NCBI RefSeq assembly: GCF_900167075.1
Contig: NZ_FUWH01000005.1
Coordinates: forward strand, 192,670 to 256,669
Length of the DNA stretch: 64,000 nucleotides
Reading direction: 5' to 3'
DNA from: Sediminibacterium ginsengisoli
GTDB taxonomy: Bacteria; Bacteroidota; Bacteroidia; Chitinophagales; Chitinophagaceae
Within the stretch, counting starts at the first letter, position 1. Each line of letters starts with the position of its first letter. The notes beneath the pieces are model-generated. The model was not told the DNA's origin, ran no database searches, and was given only the letters and a program-made list of their open reading frames with translations. A program made the position numbers and the translations under genes. Below are positions 34,516 to 43,196 of this stretch, piece after piece.

Positions 34516-35490
34516 ATGCCTTCTAAAAAAGAATTCGTTTATTCCGAAACATCCGAACCACACCGCATCAGAACAAAAGCTATTTTACGTGAGCATCCGC
34601 ATATCCGTAAACTGATCGGTAAAAATCCAACTACTATTTTTGCTATTGCAGCGCTCGTGCTGATCCAGCTGCTGCTGACCTGGCTATTGGCAGAAAGTTC
34701 ATGGTGGCTGATTATTGCCGCAGCTTATTTTATAGGTGCGTTTGCCGATCATTCGCTGTTTGTCATGATCCACGAATGTGCACACAGGCTTATTTTCAAA
34801 AGCAGGAACGCAAACCGGCTCGCCGGCATTTTTGCCAATATGCCGTTGATCTTCCCAAGTTCTGTTTCTTTCGAACGGTATCATATCAAGCACCACTCCT
34901 TCCAGGGTGTGCATGACCTTGATGGCGATCTGCCCAATCACTGGGAAGCGAAACTGATCAATAATTATTTTATTGGTAAGGTGATCTGGTTATTATTTTA
35001 TCCTTTTTTCCAGTTGTTCCGTTTGTCTCGATTAAAAGAGATCAAACCTTTCGACGGCTGGGTGGTTCTGAACTTTGCGGTGCAGGCCGTATTTGTTACG
35101 GCTATCTGCCTGTTCGGCGTTAAAGGATTTGCTTTCCTGGTGCTGAGTTTTTTCTTTTCGGTAGGATTGCATCCGCTGGGCGCACGCTGGATACAGGAAC
35201 ATTATCTTACGCACGGCGAGCAGGAAACCTACAGTTATTACGGCGCGTTCAATTCGATCTCTTTCAACGTAGGGTTTCATAATGAACATCACGACTTCCC
35301 TTCCGTGCCCTGGAACAAGTTACCAAAAATAAGGTCAGAAGCACCTGCATTTTATGATACACTGGCATATCATACCTCATGGACCAAATTATTTTTCCGT
35401 TTCCTGTTCGATAAAGAGATCTCACTTTATTCGAGGATCATACGGAAAAACCGTGGCAAAGTTGCTCTTTCAGATGAATTATCTGTTTGA
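34516..35490 (+). CDS. Fatty-acid/sphingolipid delta-4 desaturase-like protein (DEGS1-type)
   Basis: A 324-aa integral-membrane di-iron desaturase. The three histidine boxes are HECAH (86-90), HIKHH (123-127) and HNEHH (255-259). Order, spacing and surrounding residues (SFERYHIKHH, ETYSYYGAFN, FNVGFHNEHHDFPSVP, ISLYSRI near the end) are close to eukaryotic dihydroceramide delta-4 desaturase DEGS1. The N-terminus resembles the Lipid_DES segment of that family (VYSETSEPHRIRTKAILREH). The likely reaction is insertion of a double bond into a ceramide long-chain base or related lipid. It stands alone between a terminator and an inverted repeat copy. Confidence 0.85.
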   Translation: MPSKKEFVYSETSEPHRIRTKAILREHPHIRKLIGKNPTTIFAIAALVLIQLLLTWLLAESSWWLIIAAAYFIGAFADHSLFVMIHECAHRLIFKSRNANRLAGIFANMPLIFPSSVSFERYHIKHHSFQGVHDLDGDLPNHWEAKLINNYFIGKVIWLLFYPFFQLFRLSRLKEIKPFDGWVVLNFAVQAVFVTAICLFGVKGFAFLVLSFFFSVGLHPLGARWIQEHYLTHGEQETYSYYGAFNSISFNVGFHNEHHDFPSVPWNKLPKIRSEAPAFYDTLAYHTSWTKLFFRFLFDKEISLYSRIIRKNRGKVALSDELSV

Positions 35491-35510
35491 GTCGATCTTC
35501 CATACTTATC

Positions 35511-35566
35511 AGCAACTTTAGAAGTCACAAGTTCGCTGCGCTGAGTCCCCTTCGGGAGACATCAGC
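35511..35566 (-). repeat. Inverted partial copy of the left-edge repeat
   Basis: In reverse complement it shares a 32-nt core with the units at 1 and 252 (GCTGATGTCTCCCGAAGGGG continuing into ACTCAGCGCAGC) and, after a diverged gap, the TTCTAAAGTTGCT segment. The neighbouring TCAGGCCGCTG block also recurs but on the other side of the core, so the unit is rearranged. It lies directly after the desaturase stop codon. Confidence 0.8.
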
Positions 35567-35675
35567 GAGAGAAGAAAGACAAGGTCAGCGGCCTGAGTTA
35601 CCGGAAGCAATGAATTGGAGCCGGCTCAGAGAATCGAAATTTCTTCCAAATACTTGTGGTCCTCCGCATAAAAAA

Positions 35676-35705
35676 GCGCTCGTAAAAAACTACGATCGCT
35701 TTTTT
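35676..35705 (+). terminator. Bidirectional terminator between desaturase and DUF1328 gene
   Basis: Stem GCGCTCGTA / TACGATCGC (one mismatch) around AAAAAC. It is flanked by A-run and T-run, so it can terminate both convergent units. Confidence 0.75.
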
Positions 35706-35731
35706 ATTTCCGGGTTATTTACCCGAAGAAT

Positions 35732-35899
35732 CTATTTTTTAAATAATGTTGCGCCCAGGATCAGCAGCACGAGCCAGATCACAATAAAGATAAAGAACAG
35801 CGTCTTTGCAATGGAAGCGGCGCCACTGGCAATGCCGGTAAATCCGAAGAGAGCGGCAATAAGTGCAATAACGAAAAAGGCAAATGACCATTTAAGCAT
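35732..35899 (-). CDS. DUF1328 family small membrane protein
   Basis: A 55-aa protein beginning [20 protein letters not shown], with [18 protein letters not shown] and a second helix [17 protein letters not shown]. Two transmembrane helices joined by the G-I-A-x-G-A turn are exactly the DUF1328 pattern, and the length is normal. The role is unknown; family genes are often stress-associated. It lies 23 bp downstream of the SDR gene and may share its transcript. Confidence 0.9.
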   Translation of the reverse strand: MLKWSFAFFVIALIAALFGFTGIASGAASIAKTLFFIFIVIWLVLLILGATLFKK

Positions 35900-35922
35900 A
35901 AGATTAGTTTTTAGATGATTAA

Positions 35923-36726
35923 TTAATGGTTTTCAGTATCTGCGGGCTCCTGCATTTTATGCATTTGAGCGGCTTTGGTTTCGTCCGACATTAGTTTACC
36001 CATTGCCAGGTTGAATTTGTTTTTAAAGCCGGAGATCACCATATCATCGCCTGCTTCCAGTGCCTCATATCCGTCTTTCGCAACAGTTGCAGGATCAGCC
36101 ATTTTTCCTTCCTGTACGGCTTTGGAATCATTCATATTGGCTTTATTGAAAAAATCTGTTGCAGTGGTTCCCGGGAGTAATGCAGTAATAATAACTCCTT
36201 TATCTTTATTCTCATCCCTGATCGCTTCTGTAAAAGATTGTACAAATGCTTTCGTTGCATGATAAACAGCATGGAATGGGCCAGGGTACCGGCTGGCAAT
36301 GGAAGAAAGGTTTAGTATCTTACCACTACCCCGCTCCAGCATATCGTTGAGGTAAAGTTTTGTAAGTACAACCAGGCTGGAAATATTCAGCTGAATAATG
36401 TCCAGCAGCCGATGTATATCTGCTTCCGAAAATTCACCGAATTGCCCCTGACCTGCATCATTGACCAATGTATCAACAACGATACCTTTTTCCCGCAATT
36501 CCATATGTAATTCAAACGGTGCCGAAGGCAGGAACAGATCACGCGCTGAAACGATCACATCAATATTATATGCCGCTTTCAGTTCATCAGCCACACGCTG
36601 CAGATCTTCTATATGACGTGCCACGATCACCAGGTTATTGCCGTCTGCTGCAAATAGTTTAGCCAGTTCATAGCCAATGCCGCTGGTAGCCCCGGTAATA
36701 AGTGTATAAGATTGAGTTGTTGACAT
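35923..36726 (-). CDS. Short-chain dehydrogenase/reductase
   Basis: A 267-aa classical SDR: cofactor motif [11 protein letters not shown] (12-22), NDAGQG near 90, catalytic serine in LSSIAS and YHATK near 155-159. Residues suggest NADP use (ARH after the second strand), but this is weak. The substrate is unknown. Many relatives are annotated as general oxidoreductases in Bacteroidota. It precedes the DUF1328 gene by 23 bp. Confidence 0.9.
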   Translation of the reverse strand: MSTTQSYTLITGATSGIGYELAKLFAADGNNLVIVARHIEDLQRVADELKAAYNIDVIVSARDLFLPSAPFELHMELREKGIVVDTLVNDAGQGQFGEFSEADIHRLLDIIQLNISSLVVLTKLYLNDMLERGSGKILNLSSIASRYPGPFHAVYHATKAFVQSFTEAIRDENKDKGVIITALLPGTTATDFFNKANMNDSKAVQEGKMADPATVAKDGYEALEAGDDMVISGFKNKFNLAMGKLMSDETKAAQMHKMQEPADTENH

Positions 36727-36809
36727 GATATCGCTTTAGGCATTCAAACAAATAGTTGTGCCAGCAACCTTAAACTATTTCAGAAAGATGTGTAGAAATT
36801 TTTCATCCG

Positions 36810-37070
36810 CTACCTGTTCTTCCATACAAAGCAGCTGATCAGTAAAGCAAGATTGACGAGTGCCGAAAAACCATTGGTAATGAGGATGGGCAGATCCTTT
36901 TTCAGAAAACCATACCAGATCCAAAGTACCAGCCCGAGTAGTAATATAGCAATGGTCAAAGGCGACAGGTTACCTCTTTTCTTTTCGCGCAGCACTTTTA
37001 TCAATTGCGGTACCATTGAAAAACCGGTAATGATCCCGGCACCTAATCCAATTAAATTTTCGGTTGTCAT
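36810..37070 (-). CDS. SemiSWEET sugar transporter
   Basis: An 86-aa protein with three transmembrane helices. The PQ motif sits in TGFSMVPQLIKVLREK (first helix) followed by a KKRGNLSPLT loop, the hallmark of bacterial SemiSWEETs. These dimerise to make a bidirectional sugar uniporter. Length is normal. There is no obvious sugar operon around it, and the upstream lasso cyclase gene is divergent. Confidence 0.9.
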   Translation of the reverse strand: MTTENLIGLGAGIITGFSMVPQLIKVLREKKRGNLSPLTIAILLLGLVLWIWYGFLKKDLPILITNGFSALVNLALLISCFVWKNR

Positions 37071-37166
37071 GTTTCAGCTGTTAAAAAACAGCGGCCAGAT
37101 CAGGTAGCTGTAGAATACCTTCCACATGGTTTGTAAGAGCCTGAAACCGGGTTCTTCATTATTTAC

Positions 37167-37180
37167 ATTAATATTGTTCC
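37167..37180 (+). promoter_or_regulatory. Conserved 14-nt leader before lasso cyclase 1
   Basis: ATTAATATTGTTCC lies immediately before the cyclase 1 ATG and is identical to the 14 nt before the cyclase 2 ATG. It contains TAATATTG, one mismatch from the -7 consensus TAnnTTTG, so it may be promoter or translation signal. Confidence 0.45.
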
Positions 37181-39061
37181 ATGAGCGCTGTTTATGGTAT
37201 CCTGCATAAATATGAATATCCGGCGATTGCGGATCAGCTGCAGCAAATACGCGCCCGTCTTATACATCGCATAACCGATGGCGAAGGCAGCTGGCATGAT
37301 CCCGGGGCCGGGCTCGGCTTCTGCAGACTGAACCTGTACCGGGAGCAGGAAGCCAAACAACTACCGTTCGAATCCGGAAACCTTGTGATCGTTGCTGACT
37401 GCCGGCTCGATAACCGGGAAACGCTCATTAAACAACTGGGAACCGGCGTAAAGGAGAATTTACAATTCACTGATGCAGCAATAATATTACTGGCCTATCG
37501 TAAGTGGGGAAAGAGATGTCCTGAATACCTGGATGGCGAATTCGCATTCGTTATCCTTGATAAAGAGACACGCGAACTTTTCGCCGCTACTGATCCGGTC
37601 GGGCACAGGCCTTTTTTTTATTTTACCGGAACCGATCGTTTTGTTTTCTGCAGTGAGATCAAGGGGGTGCTTGCTGTAATGCAGCAGCCGGTTTTTGATG
37701 AGGAACATCTTATCAACAGTCATTTCCTGAGAGGAAAGCAGGAACATACTTATGTAAAAGAAATCCGGGCGCTCTGCGGTGGCAAAACACTTTTATTCAG
37801 CCAGGGAATCTGTACCGTGCAGACTTACTGGCAACTCACAGCCCGGAACAAATACAGGTTCAGCAAAGACGATGAATGGATAACACAGTTACGGACCCTG
37901 CTGATCAGATCCGTAGAAAAAAGGATCAGTGATGCAGGTAACACAGGCATCAGCCTGAGCGGGGGGCTTGACTCCGGCACCATTGCAGGTATTCTGGCGC
38001 AGGCGCTGGCTGCGAAAAACAAACCCTTGTATACATTCACTTCTGTGCTCCCTGCCGGTTACCAGGGTATTGAAAGCGATGAACGGTATTATATCGGCGA
38101 AATGACCAGGATGTATCCCAACATCATATCCACTTTTGTAGATGCAGGCGATACCGGGCCATTCGATCCGGCGGGGAATGCTTTTGCTGCTGATGAAAAT
38201 ATCCCCAATGCTTATTTCTACCTGGAACAGGCCCTCCTCACTGCGGCGAAAGAAAATGGGGTCCGTACTTTCTTCACAGGCCTGGGCGGCGACAGCGCTG
38301 TGAGCGCACCAAAGTGCGGAGTTTACCCGCTCATCAGTAAAGGTGCCTTCCCTGCGGCGCTGCGCATAGTCAAATCTTTATCTGTTTATGACAACATCAG
38401 TTTATTCAATACGATCAAACACGAATACCTGAGCCGTACACCTCTGTGGAATACAGCCAGATCATTTGTACGTAAACCGCAACACCCTGCAGTCAGTTCA
38501 CATTTTAAACCTGCTTTTTTAAAGGAATATCTGCCAAGACTCACTGACAGGCCGGAAAGGCATCCGAATGAAAACCTGATTAAAAATACCAATAGCGGCA
38601 AATTCGGGCGCATAACAGGAGCACTTGCAAACAGGAATGCCTGGTATGGCATAACCACATGTGATCCTTTTTTCGACAGGGACCTGCTGGAATTCATGAC
38701 CGATGCACCTGTGCACCTGTACACAGCTCATGGCCAGAGACGGGGTTTTATCCGTGCAGCCATCGAAGGAATTGTTCCACCCGAGATCCGGTGGCGAAGA
38801 GATAAACTGCCTTACGGGCCGGATATGATCAGGCGGGCACGTAATAAAGCCGGTATTATGGCCGCTGAACTCTCCTCTTCACGTTATGATTTTATCTTTG
38901 AACGTTTTTTTTCACGGGAAAGCGTATTGAACGGCCTTCAGTTACTGGAACCTTTTGCAGGGTTCAGAAGTGCTACAAGCGTTCAGAGCATCAGAACTTT
39001 GCAGGCAACGCTGTCGGCACAGGTATTGGCACATCTGGAAGAACAGGGATTTTCATTTTAA
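37181..39061 (+). CDS. Lasso-peptide macrolactam synthetase 1 (asparagine synthetase-like, C protein)
   Basis: A 626-aa AsnB-like protein. The N-terminal glutaminase-like domain starts MSAVYGI, lacking the Cys2 nucleophile of true AsnB. The synthetase domain has PP-loop SGGLDS at 260-265 and a second GLGGDS near 367. In lasso pathways this protein adenylates an Asp or Glu side chain of the core and closes the ring on the N-terminal amine. A precursor gene begins 87 bp downstream. It is roughly 60% identical by eye to the cyclase at 52963, indicating duplication of the cyclase-precursor module. Confidence 0.85.
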   Translation: MSAVYGILHKYEYPAIADQLQQIRARLIHRITDGEGSWHDPGAGLGFCRLNLYREQEAKQLPFESGNLVIVADCRLDNRETLIKQLGTGVKENLQFTDAAIILLAYRKWGKRCPEYLDGEFAFVILDKETRELFAATDPVGHRPFFYFTGTDRFVFCSEIKGVLAVMQQPVFDEEHLINSHFLRGKQEHTYVKEIRALCGGKTLLFSQGICTVQTYWQLTARNKYRFSKDDEWITQLRTLLIRSVEKRISDAGNTGISLSGGLDSGTIAGILAQALAAKNKPLYTFTSVLPAGYQGIESDERYYIGEMTRMYPNIISTFVDAGDTGPFDPAGNAFAADENIPNAYFYLEQALLTAAKENGVRTFFTGLGGDSAVSAPKCGVYPLISKGAFPAALRIVKSLSVYDNISLFNTIKHEYLSRTPLWNTARSFVRKPQHPAVSSHFKPAFLKEYLPRLTDRPERHPNENLIKNTNSGKFGRITGALANRNAWYGITTCDPFFDRDLLEFMTDAPVHLYTAHGQRRGFIRAAIEGIVPPEIRWRRDKLPYGPDMIRRARNKAGIMAAELSSSRYDFIFERFFSRESVLNGLQLLEPFAGFRSATSVQSIRTLQATLSAQVLAHLEEQGFSF

Positions 39062-39148
39062 ATGGCTCTGTTCTCAAAAAACAGTCGCATTTATTTTCCC
39101 TGTTAATTATCTTGCATTATATTTAACACCAACCAACTGTTATTCAAT

Positions 39149-39289
39149 ATGAACAATCCGTTAATCAGCGAATTTCAAACTGCCAAAGAAGAATGGAACA
39201 AACCGGAACTGACAGTGCTGGATGTAAAAACGGATACATTATTTGATGTAGTATCTCCGGGTGCTGATGCTTATACGTTTAATTCCTAG
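39149..39289 (+). CDS. Putative lasso-peptide precursor 1
   Basis: A 46-aa peptide 87 bp after cyclase 1. The leader contains W16-x-K-P19-E-L (compare the YxxPxL motif bound by B1 recognition proteins) and T30 at the expected -2 position. The predicted core is FDVVSPGADAYTFNS with D9 as ring acceptor (Phe1-Asp9). W16, K18, P19, E20, T30, L31 and F32 align without gaps to precursor 2. The cleavage site is inferred from the -2 threonine rule. An N-terminal aromatic residue is uncommon, but Trp1 is known in fuscanodin. Confidence 0.72.
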   Translation: MNNPLISEFQTAKEEWNKPELTVLDVKTDTLFDVVSPGADAYTFNS

Positions 39290-39347
39290 TAATTCTTACT
39301 GAATACTTTTTTAAATACCGATAGCTACCGGGCGTAAAGCAATGCTG

Positions 39348-39749
39348 TTATGAAACAAACCCGATGAATCCCCGTGCGGTCTCAATAGCTTCCAGGAAAG
39401 TAAACGGCTTGATCAGGTAACTGTGTACGCCGAGGGACAACGCTTTTTCCTGCTCGAAACGGTTGATGGAAGTGGACAGGATCATAACCGGTATTTGCGC
39501 AAGTTCAACATCCTGTTTCAGCAGTTCTATCGTTTGCGTGCCATTAAGTTTAGGCATATTCAAATCCATTACAACAAGCTTTGGCAGATTGCCCTGTTTA
39601 GCCCGCCGCTGTAGTATTGTCAATGCTTTTTCACCATCTTCTGCAAAACCGATCAGATCGGCGGCGCCCAGTTCTTTCATAGCCTCCAGCATAAACCCAC
39701 GATCCTCAGCATCATCGTCTACAATCAGTATGGTATAATTTTCATTCAT
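39348..39749 (-). CDS. Single-domain response regulator
   Basis: A 133-aa receiver-only protein read from ATG 39747-39749 (MNENYTILIVDDD). The acidic pocket is VDDD, the phosphoacceptor is in VVMDLNMPKLNG, the S/T in ILSTS and the lysine in YLIKPF. It resembles Rcp1-type regulators that partner with phytochrome-like kinases. Its start overlaps the stop of the histidine kinase gene by 8 bp, so translation is coupled. It has no output domain and probably relays phosphate or acts by protein contact. Last gene of the stressosome-type operon. Confidence 0.9.
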   Translation of the reverse strand: MNENYTILIVDDDAEDRGFMLEAMKELGAADLIGFAEDGEKALTILQRRAKQGNLPKLVVMDLNMPKLNGTQTIELLKQDVELAQIPVMILSTSINRFEQEKALSLGVHSYLIKPFTFLEAIETARGFIGFVS

Positions 39750-41382
39750 CCGCCGCAATGGTTTGAGCAAATGTAACGGTAAACACACTACCCAGATCTG
39801 GTTCCGACACTGCCGATATCGTTCCTCCGTGCGCTTCGGCGATCCGTTTACAGATAGCCAGACCTACACCGGTACCGGAATAAAGGTCTCTGGAGTGCAG
39901 GCGCTGGAACAACAGGAATATCTTGTCCGCATATTGCTGCTCAAAACCGATACCATTGTCTTTAAAAGAAAGCGAAACCATTCCATTGCCTGTAAACGCA
40001 GTAATATCTATCTGCGGTGCAACCTCGGGCTTGGCGTATTTGATTGCATTGGAAATAATATTAATAAGCAACCGCCGCAACATGTTTTTGTCGCCCCGGA
40101 TAACAGGCAAAGCACTCACCGAGATACGGGCGCCGGATGTCTGGATCGCAGCTTCCAGGTCGCCAACGGCTTCATGCATTATATCCGTAAGTGCAAGTTC
40201 CTCGAATGCAGATGGTGTGCTGTTCAGTTGTGCATACAGCAGCAGGTCGTGGATCAGGTCACGCATACGATAGGAAGCTGACTGGATATTTCCCACATAA
40301 GATGCAACTTCGGCATTAAGGGTATGCGCATGCCTGGAAAGGACTTTGTCTGTATAAAATAATATTTTCCGGGTGGGCTCCTGCAGATCATGGGATGCCA
40401 CATAAGCAAACTGCTGCAGCTCCTGGTTGGAAATACTCAGCCGGTCGATATATTCTTCCATGATCTGCTGTGTACGCTCCATCGCCTCATGGGATTCGCG
40501 CAGTTCGATATTCTTGCGCAGTGTTTCCTCGTATACTTTCTGGTTGTGAATATCTACCATGTAGCCGATCCAGTGCTGCAGTTCCTGCCGTTCATTATAA
40601 ACCGGGGTCAGCGATACCTGGTGCCAGAAATAGTCGTTGCTTTTATATTTGCCCAGGCGTACCTGGATCTTCCTATCTGTAACAGTACCCGCTCCGCCTG
40701 AAATAAGGTTTCTGAAATCGGCGAGGTCTTCCTCGTGTACAACCGAAGCCCAGCCATTATTATTCAATTGCTCTGTAGTCATGCCAGTCAAAGTCTCAAG
40801 CCACTGGTTGGCATAACTGAATTTCCCGCCTGAGTCAAGCGAGAAAATAATCATCGGTAAGGTTCCTGCCAGCGTTTGGTATTGTGATTCGCTCCGTTGC
40901 AGACGTTCCGACAGGTCACGCAGCTTTTCATGATTACCCTTGAGTTCCTCGTAAGCCGACATGGGAGGTTCATTGCGAAACAGCCCGCGCCACTCATCGA
41001 TGCGGCGGACATCGATGCGGCTGACAGGCTGGAAATAATAGAACAGTTCTATGACGGCTTCTGCATCTTTTGTACTTACAACAACATTGCTCACCAGTTT
41101 CCGGGCCTGATCGAGACCGTTGTTACGAAATTGCTTACCGGACGGGCGGTGGTGAAGCCGCACAACGGCATAATGGCCCTGCTTGTCTGATGTAACACCT
41201 AAAACGATCATCCCTTTTGCATTGTCTTCTATCACCCCTCTCGACAATTCGGAAACCGCTGTAGCAAAAGTGGTTTGAGCGGGCACACTCAGGCCTACGA
41301 GTTCCGCCAGCCGCATAGAACGACGGTGGGCAAGGATCAGGTCCATTTCATTTTCAAGCGATATCTGCGTCAGTTCCTGCAT
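39742..41382 (-). CDS. Hybrid-input histidine kinase: RsbT-like ATPase, PAS, HisKA, HATPase
   Basis: A 546-aa cytoplasmic kinase. Residues ~5-125 resemble an RsbT/anti-sigma ATPase fold (FATAVSELSRGVIEDNAKG, N-box-like E/N). A PAS domain follows at ~175-290 (LPMIIFSLDSGGKFSYANQW). HisKA carries the phosphoacceptor in VASHDLQEP near 345, and a complete HATPase follows (NIISNAIKYA, DNGIGF, GTGVGLAICK). The N-terminal ATPase remnant suggests it docks with the upstream stressosome components. It starts 10 bp after the phosphatase gene and overlaps the response regulator gene. Confidence 0.9.
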   Translation of the reverse strand: MQELTQISLENEMDLILAHRRSMRLAELVGLSVPAQTTFATAVSELSRGVIEDNAKGMIVLGVTSDKQGHYAVVRLHHRPSGKQFRNNGLDQARKLVSNVVVSTKDAEAVIELFYYFQPVSRIDVRRIDEWRGLFRNEPPMSAYEELKGNHEKLRDLSERLQRSESQYQTLAGTLPMIIFSLDSGGKFSYANQWLETLTGMTTEQLNNNGWASVVHEEDLADFRNLISGGAGTVTDRKIQVRLGKYKSNDYFWHQVSLTPVYNERQELQHWIGYMVDIHNQKVYEETLRKNIELRESHEAMERTQQIMEEYIDRLSISNQELQQFAYVASHDLQEPTRKILFYTDKVLSRHAHTLNAEVASYVGNIQSASYRMRDLIHDLLLYAQLNSTPSAFEELALTDIMHEAVGDLEAAIQTSGARISVSALPVIRGDKNMLRRLLINIISNAIKYAKPEVAPQIDITAFTGNGMVSLSFKDNGIGFEQQYADKIFLLFQRLHSRDLYSGTGVGLAICKRIAEAHGGTISAVSEPDLGSVFTVTFAQTIAADE

Positions 41383-41392
41383 AAGCCCGGGT

Positions 41393-42409
41393 TTACCTGT
41401 TTAATTTACAAATCAATACCGAAAGATCGTCCGTATTACGTGAATAATCCATCATCAGTGCGGCAGCGGTGATCACCGGATCGAACCGGCCGATACCGGG
41501 ATGTTTCACGAGTTCCCAACGGCTTTTAAGTCCATCGCTGCAAAGGATCAGCTGCTGGCCTCTTTCCGCCAGCGCTTCCTGTGCATTGAGTGTATTCGGA
41601 AGGTTGAGACCAATAATTCCGTTATAAGAGGTGTATGTTTTGTTGAACGACTCGCCCAGTATTTTTACAGATATATTGCCCACTCCGCAGATACGCCATT
41701 TCCGTTCTTTTTTATTCAGCACGGCCACCGCTCCTACAAGGCCTCTTGTTTTTTTTACAGCTGTATTCATCTCACGAATGATCGATACCGGGTCGTTCTC
41801 CCTGGTCTCACGGAAAGCTTTGCCTGCAGCTAGAACTGCCAGCTCGGCCTCCGGGCCATGCCCCAGTCCGTCGCCCAGGAATACTTTGAGAAACTGTGCG
41901 GATTCCAGTGTAAATGCGCCATCGCCACAGGCTGTTTCTCCCGGTTTTGGAAGAACCATGTTCTGGATCTCTGTATCCGGCAGTTTTTTCAACGAAGGGA
42001 AATCTGCTTCAAATAATCGCGTAAGTACGATCGTACCCCAGCCCCGCTGGGAATACACCTGGAATACATCAGCCATGCGTTTCATGGCGCCAAACCCGTG
42101 CCCGAGTGTATTTTTTGTAGACATCCCGTCGGTCATCATACGGCTAACATCAGACATTCCCGGACCTCTGTCAATAGTGATCAATTCAATGCCCTGCATG
42201 CCTGCAAATTCTACCAGCCTTACCAGTATATGCCCGTCCTGTGCATGTTTAACAAGATTGCTGACCATTTCCGCCACTACAATATCTATGCGTCCTGTTT
42301 TCGCTGCAGAAAAACCGGCAGATGTTGCCAGGGCATGAATTTCTTTTTTCAGCAGTGCGAGATAGCTGCGGTCGCTGGCCCGGTACTGGGTATGAATACG
42401 GCTAACCAT
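41393..42409 (-). CDS. RsbT-like ATPase fused to SpoIIE phosphatase (RsbX-like)
   Basis: A 338-aa protein from ATG 42407-42409 (MVSRIHTQY), a start that overlaps the preceding rsbT-like stop by 8 bp. Residues ~1-135 are an anti-sigma type HATPase (VVAEMVSNLVKHA, DRGPGMSD, GHGFGAMKRM). Residues ~140-335 are a SpoIIE/PP2C phosphatase with metal-binding aspartate in VFLGDGLGHGPEA and in LILCSDGLKSR. In stressosome systems this activity dephosphorylates RsbR and RsbS to reset the complex. Fourth gene of the operon. Confidence 0.85.
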   Translation of the reverse strand: MVSRIHTQYRASDRSYLALLKKEIHALATSAGFSAAKTGRIDIVVAEMVSNLVKHAQDGHILVRLVEFAGMQGIELITIDRGPGMSDVSRMMTDGMSTKNTLGHGFGAMKRMADVFQVYSQRGWGTIVLTRLFEADFPSLKKLPDTEIQNMVLPKPGETACGDGAFTLESAQFLKVFLGDGLGHGPEAELAVLAAGKAFRETRENDPVSIIREMNTAVKKTRGLVGAVAVLNKKERKWRICGVGNISVKILGESFNKTYTSYNGIIGLNLPNTLNAQEALAERGQQLILCSDGLKSRWELVKHPGIGRFDPVITAAALMMDYSRNTDDLSVLICKLNR

Positions 42410-42815
42410 TTTTCCATTTAATGATGCACACTGTAGTACCCGATCCGGGAGTGCTTTTGATATCAAATTCATTCACCAGCCTGCGGGCGCCGGGCAATCC
42501 AACCCCGAGGCTTTTACCCGTGGTGTAACCGTCTTTCATGGCAAGAGGTATATCTGTAATACCAGGACCTTTATCTGTAAAAGTAAGCCGGATGCCGTTG
42601 TCGCGCCCCTGACTGATCACTTCTATCAGCGCTTCGCCGCCGCCTCCGTATTTGAGCATATTACGCACCAGTTCACTGGCGGCTGTAATGAGCTTGGTCT
42701 GATTAACGATACCCATACCGATCTTGGTCGCATATTCCTTAACGCGGTTCCGGAACGGAACTACGTCCTGCTCCCTGATGATCTGCATTTTATCTTTATT
42801 CAGTACCAGCTTCAT
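42402..42815 (-). CDS. RsbT-like serine/threonine kinase (anti-sigma factor family)
   Basis: A 137-aa protein, start chosen at ATG 42813-42815 (MKLVLNKDKMQII), which overlaps the rsbS-like gene by 20 bp. HATPase_c motifs: N-box ASELVRNMLKYGGGGEA, G1 DKGPGITDI, G2 GKSLGVGLPGARRL. This matches RsbT in length and motif. It would phosphorylate the STAS proteins encoded just upstream and, once released, activate the downstream phosphatase/kinase partner. Confidence 0.88.
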   Translation of the reverse strand: MKLVLNKDKMQIIREQDVVPFRNRVKEYATKIGMGIVNQTKLITAASELVRNMLKYGGGGEALIEVISQGRDNGIRLTFTDKGPGITDIPLAMKDGYTTGKSLGVGLPGARRLVNEFDIKSTPGSGTTVCIIKWKNG

Positions 42816-43194
42816 CTTCGTCAGGGTCTTCGTACGCTGAATTAATTTTTGCTGCAAGCAACTCCATTCCCTTCTCTACATTCAGCGCAGTATGCACACC
42901 TTTCAGCTCAAGTCCCAGTTCTATGAGCGTGATAGCTACGGCCGGCTGCATACCTACCACTACTGTTTCGGCGTCCATGATCTTAGACATACTACCGATA
43001 TTATTGAGAATACGGCCCATGAACGAGTCTACGATAGACAATGCGGAAATATCGATCAACACACCGCGGGCGCCCGTTTTGCTAACAGCCTGTACCAGGT
43101 CGCTTTCCAGATTGGTGGCCAGCCTGTCGTAAAGATCTATCTGGATGGTTACAAGCAGGTATTGACCCATCCGTAAAATTGGGATCCTGTCCAT
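42796..43194 (-). CDS. STAS-domain protein, RsbS-like
   Basis: A 132-aa single STAS domain. The phosphorylatable serine lies in ALSIVDSFMGRIL, equivalent to RsbS Ser59 of Bacillus, and the rest (GVLIDISAL, TVVVGMQPAVAITLIELGLEL) fits the family. It would form the stressosome core with RsbR and sequester RsbT. It follows the RsbR-like gene by 2 bp and overlaps the RsbT-like gene. Confidence 0.9.
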   Translation of the reverse strand: MDRIPILRMGQYLLVTIQIDLYDRLATNLESDLVQAVSKTGARGVLIDISALSIVDSFMGRILNNIGSMSKIMDAETVVVGMQPAVAITLIELGLELKGVHTALNVEKGMELLAAKINSAYEDPDEDEAGTE

Positions 43195-43196
43195 AT

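Noticed and set aside
35487-35918. 143-codon plus-strand frame across the inverted repeat, terminator and DUF1328 gene
   Set aside because: It spans a terminator hairpin and is antisense to a perfect DUF1328 protein.
39149-39289. Alternative core start after T28 of precursor 1
   Set aside because: T28 is not conserved in precursor 2 (Leu) and no Asp/Glu would fall at ring positions 7-9; T30 fits both peptides.
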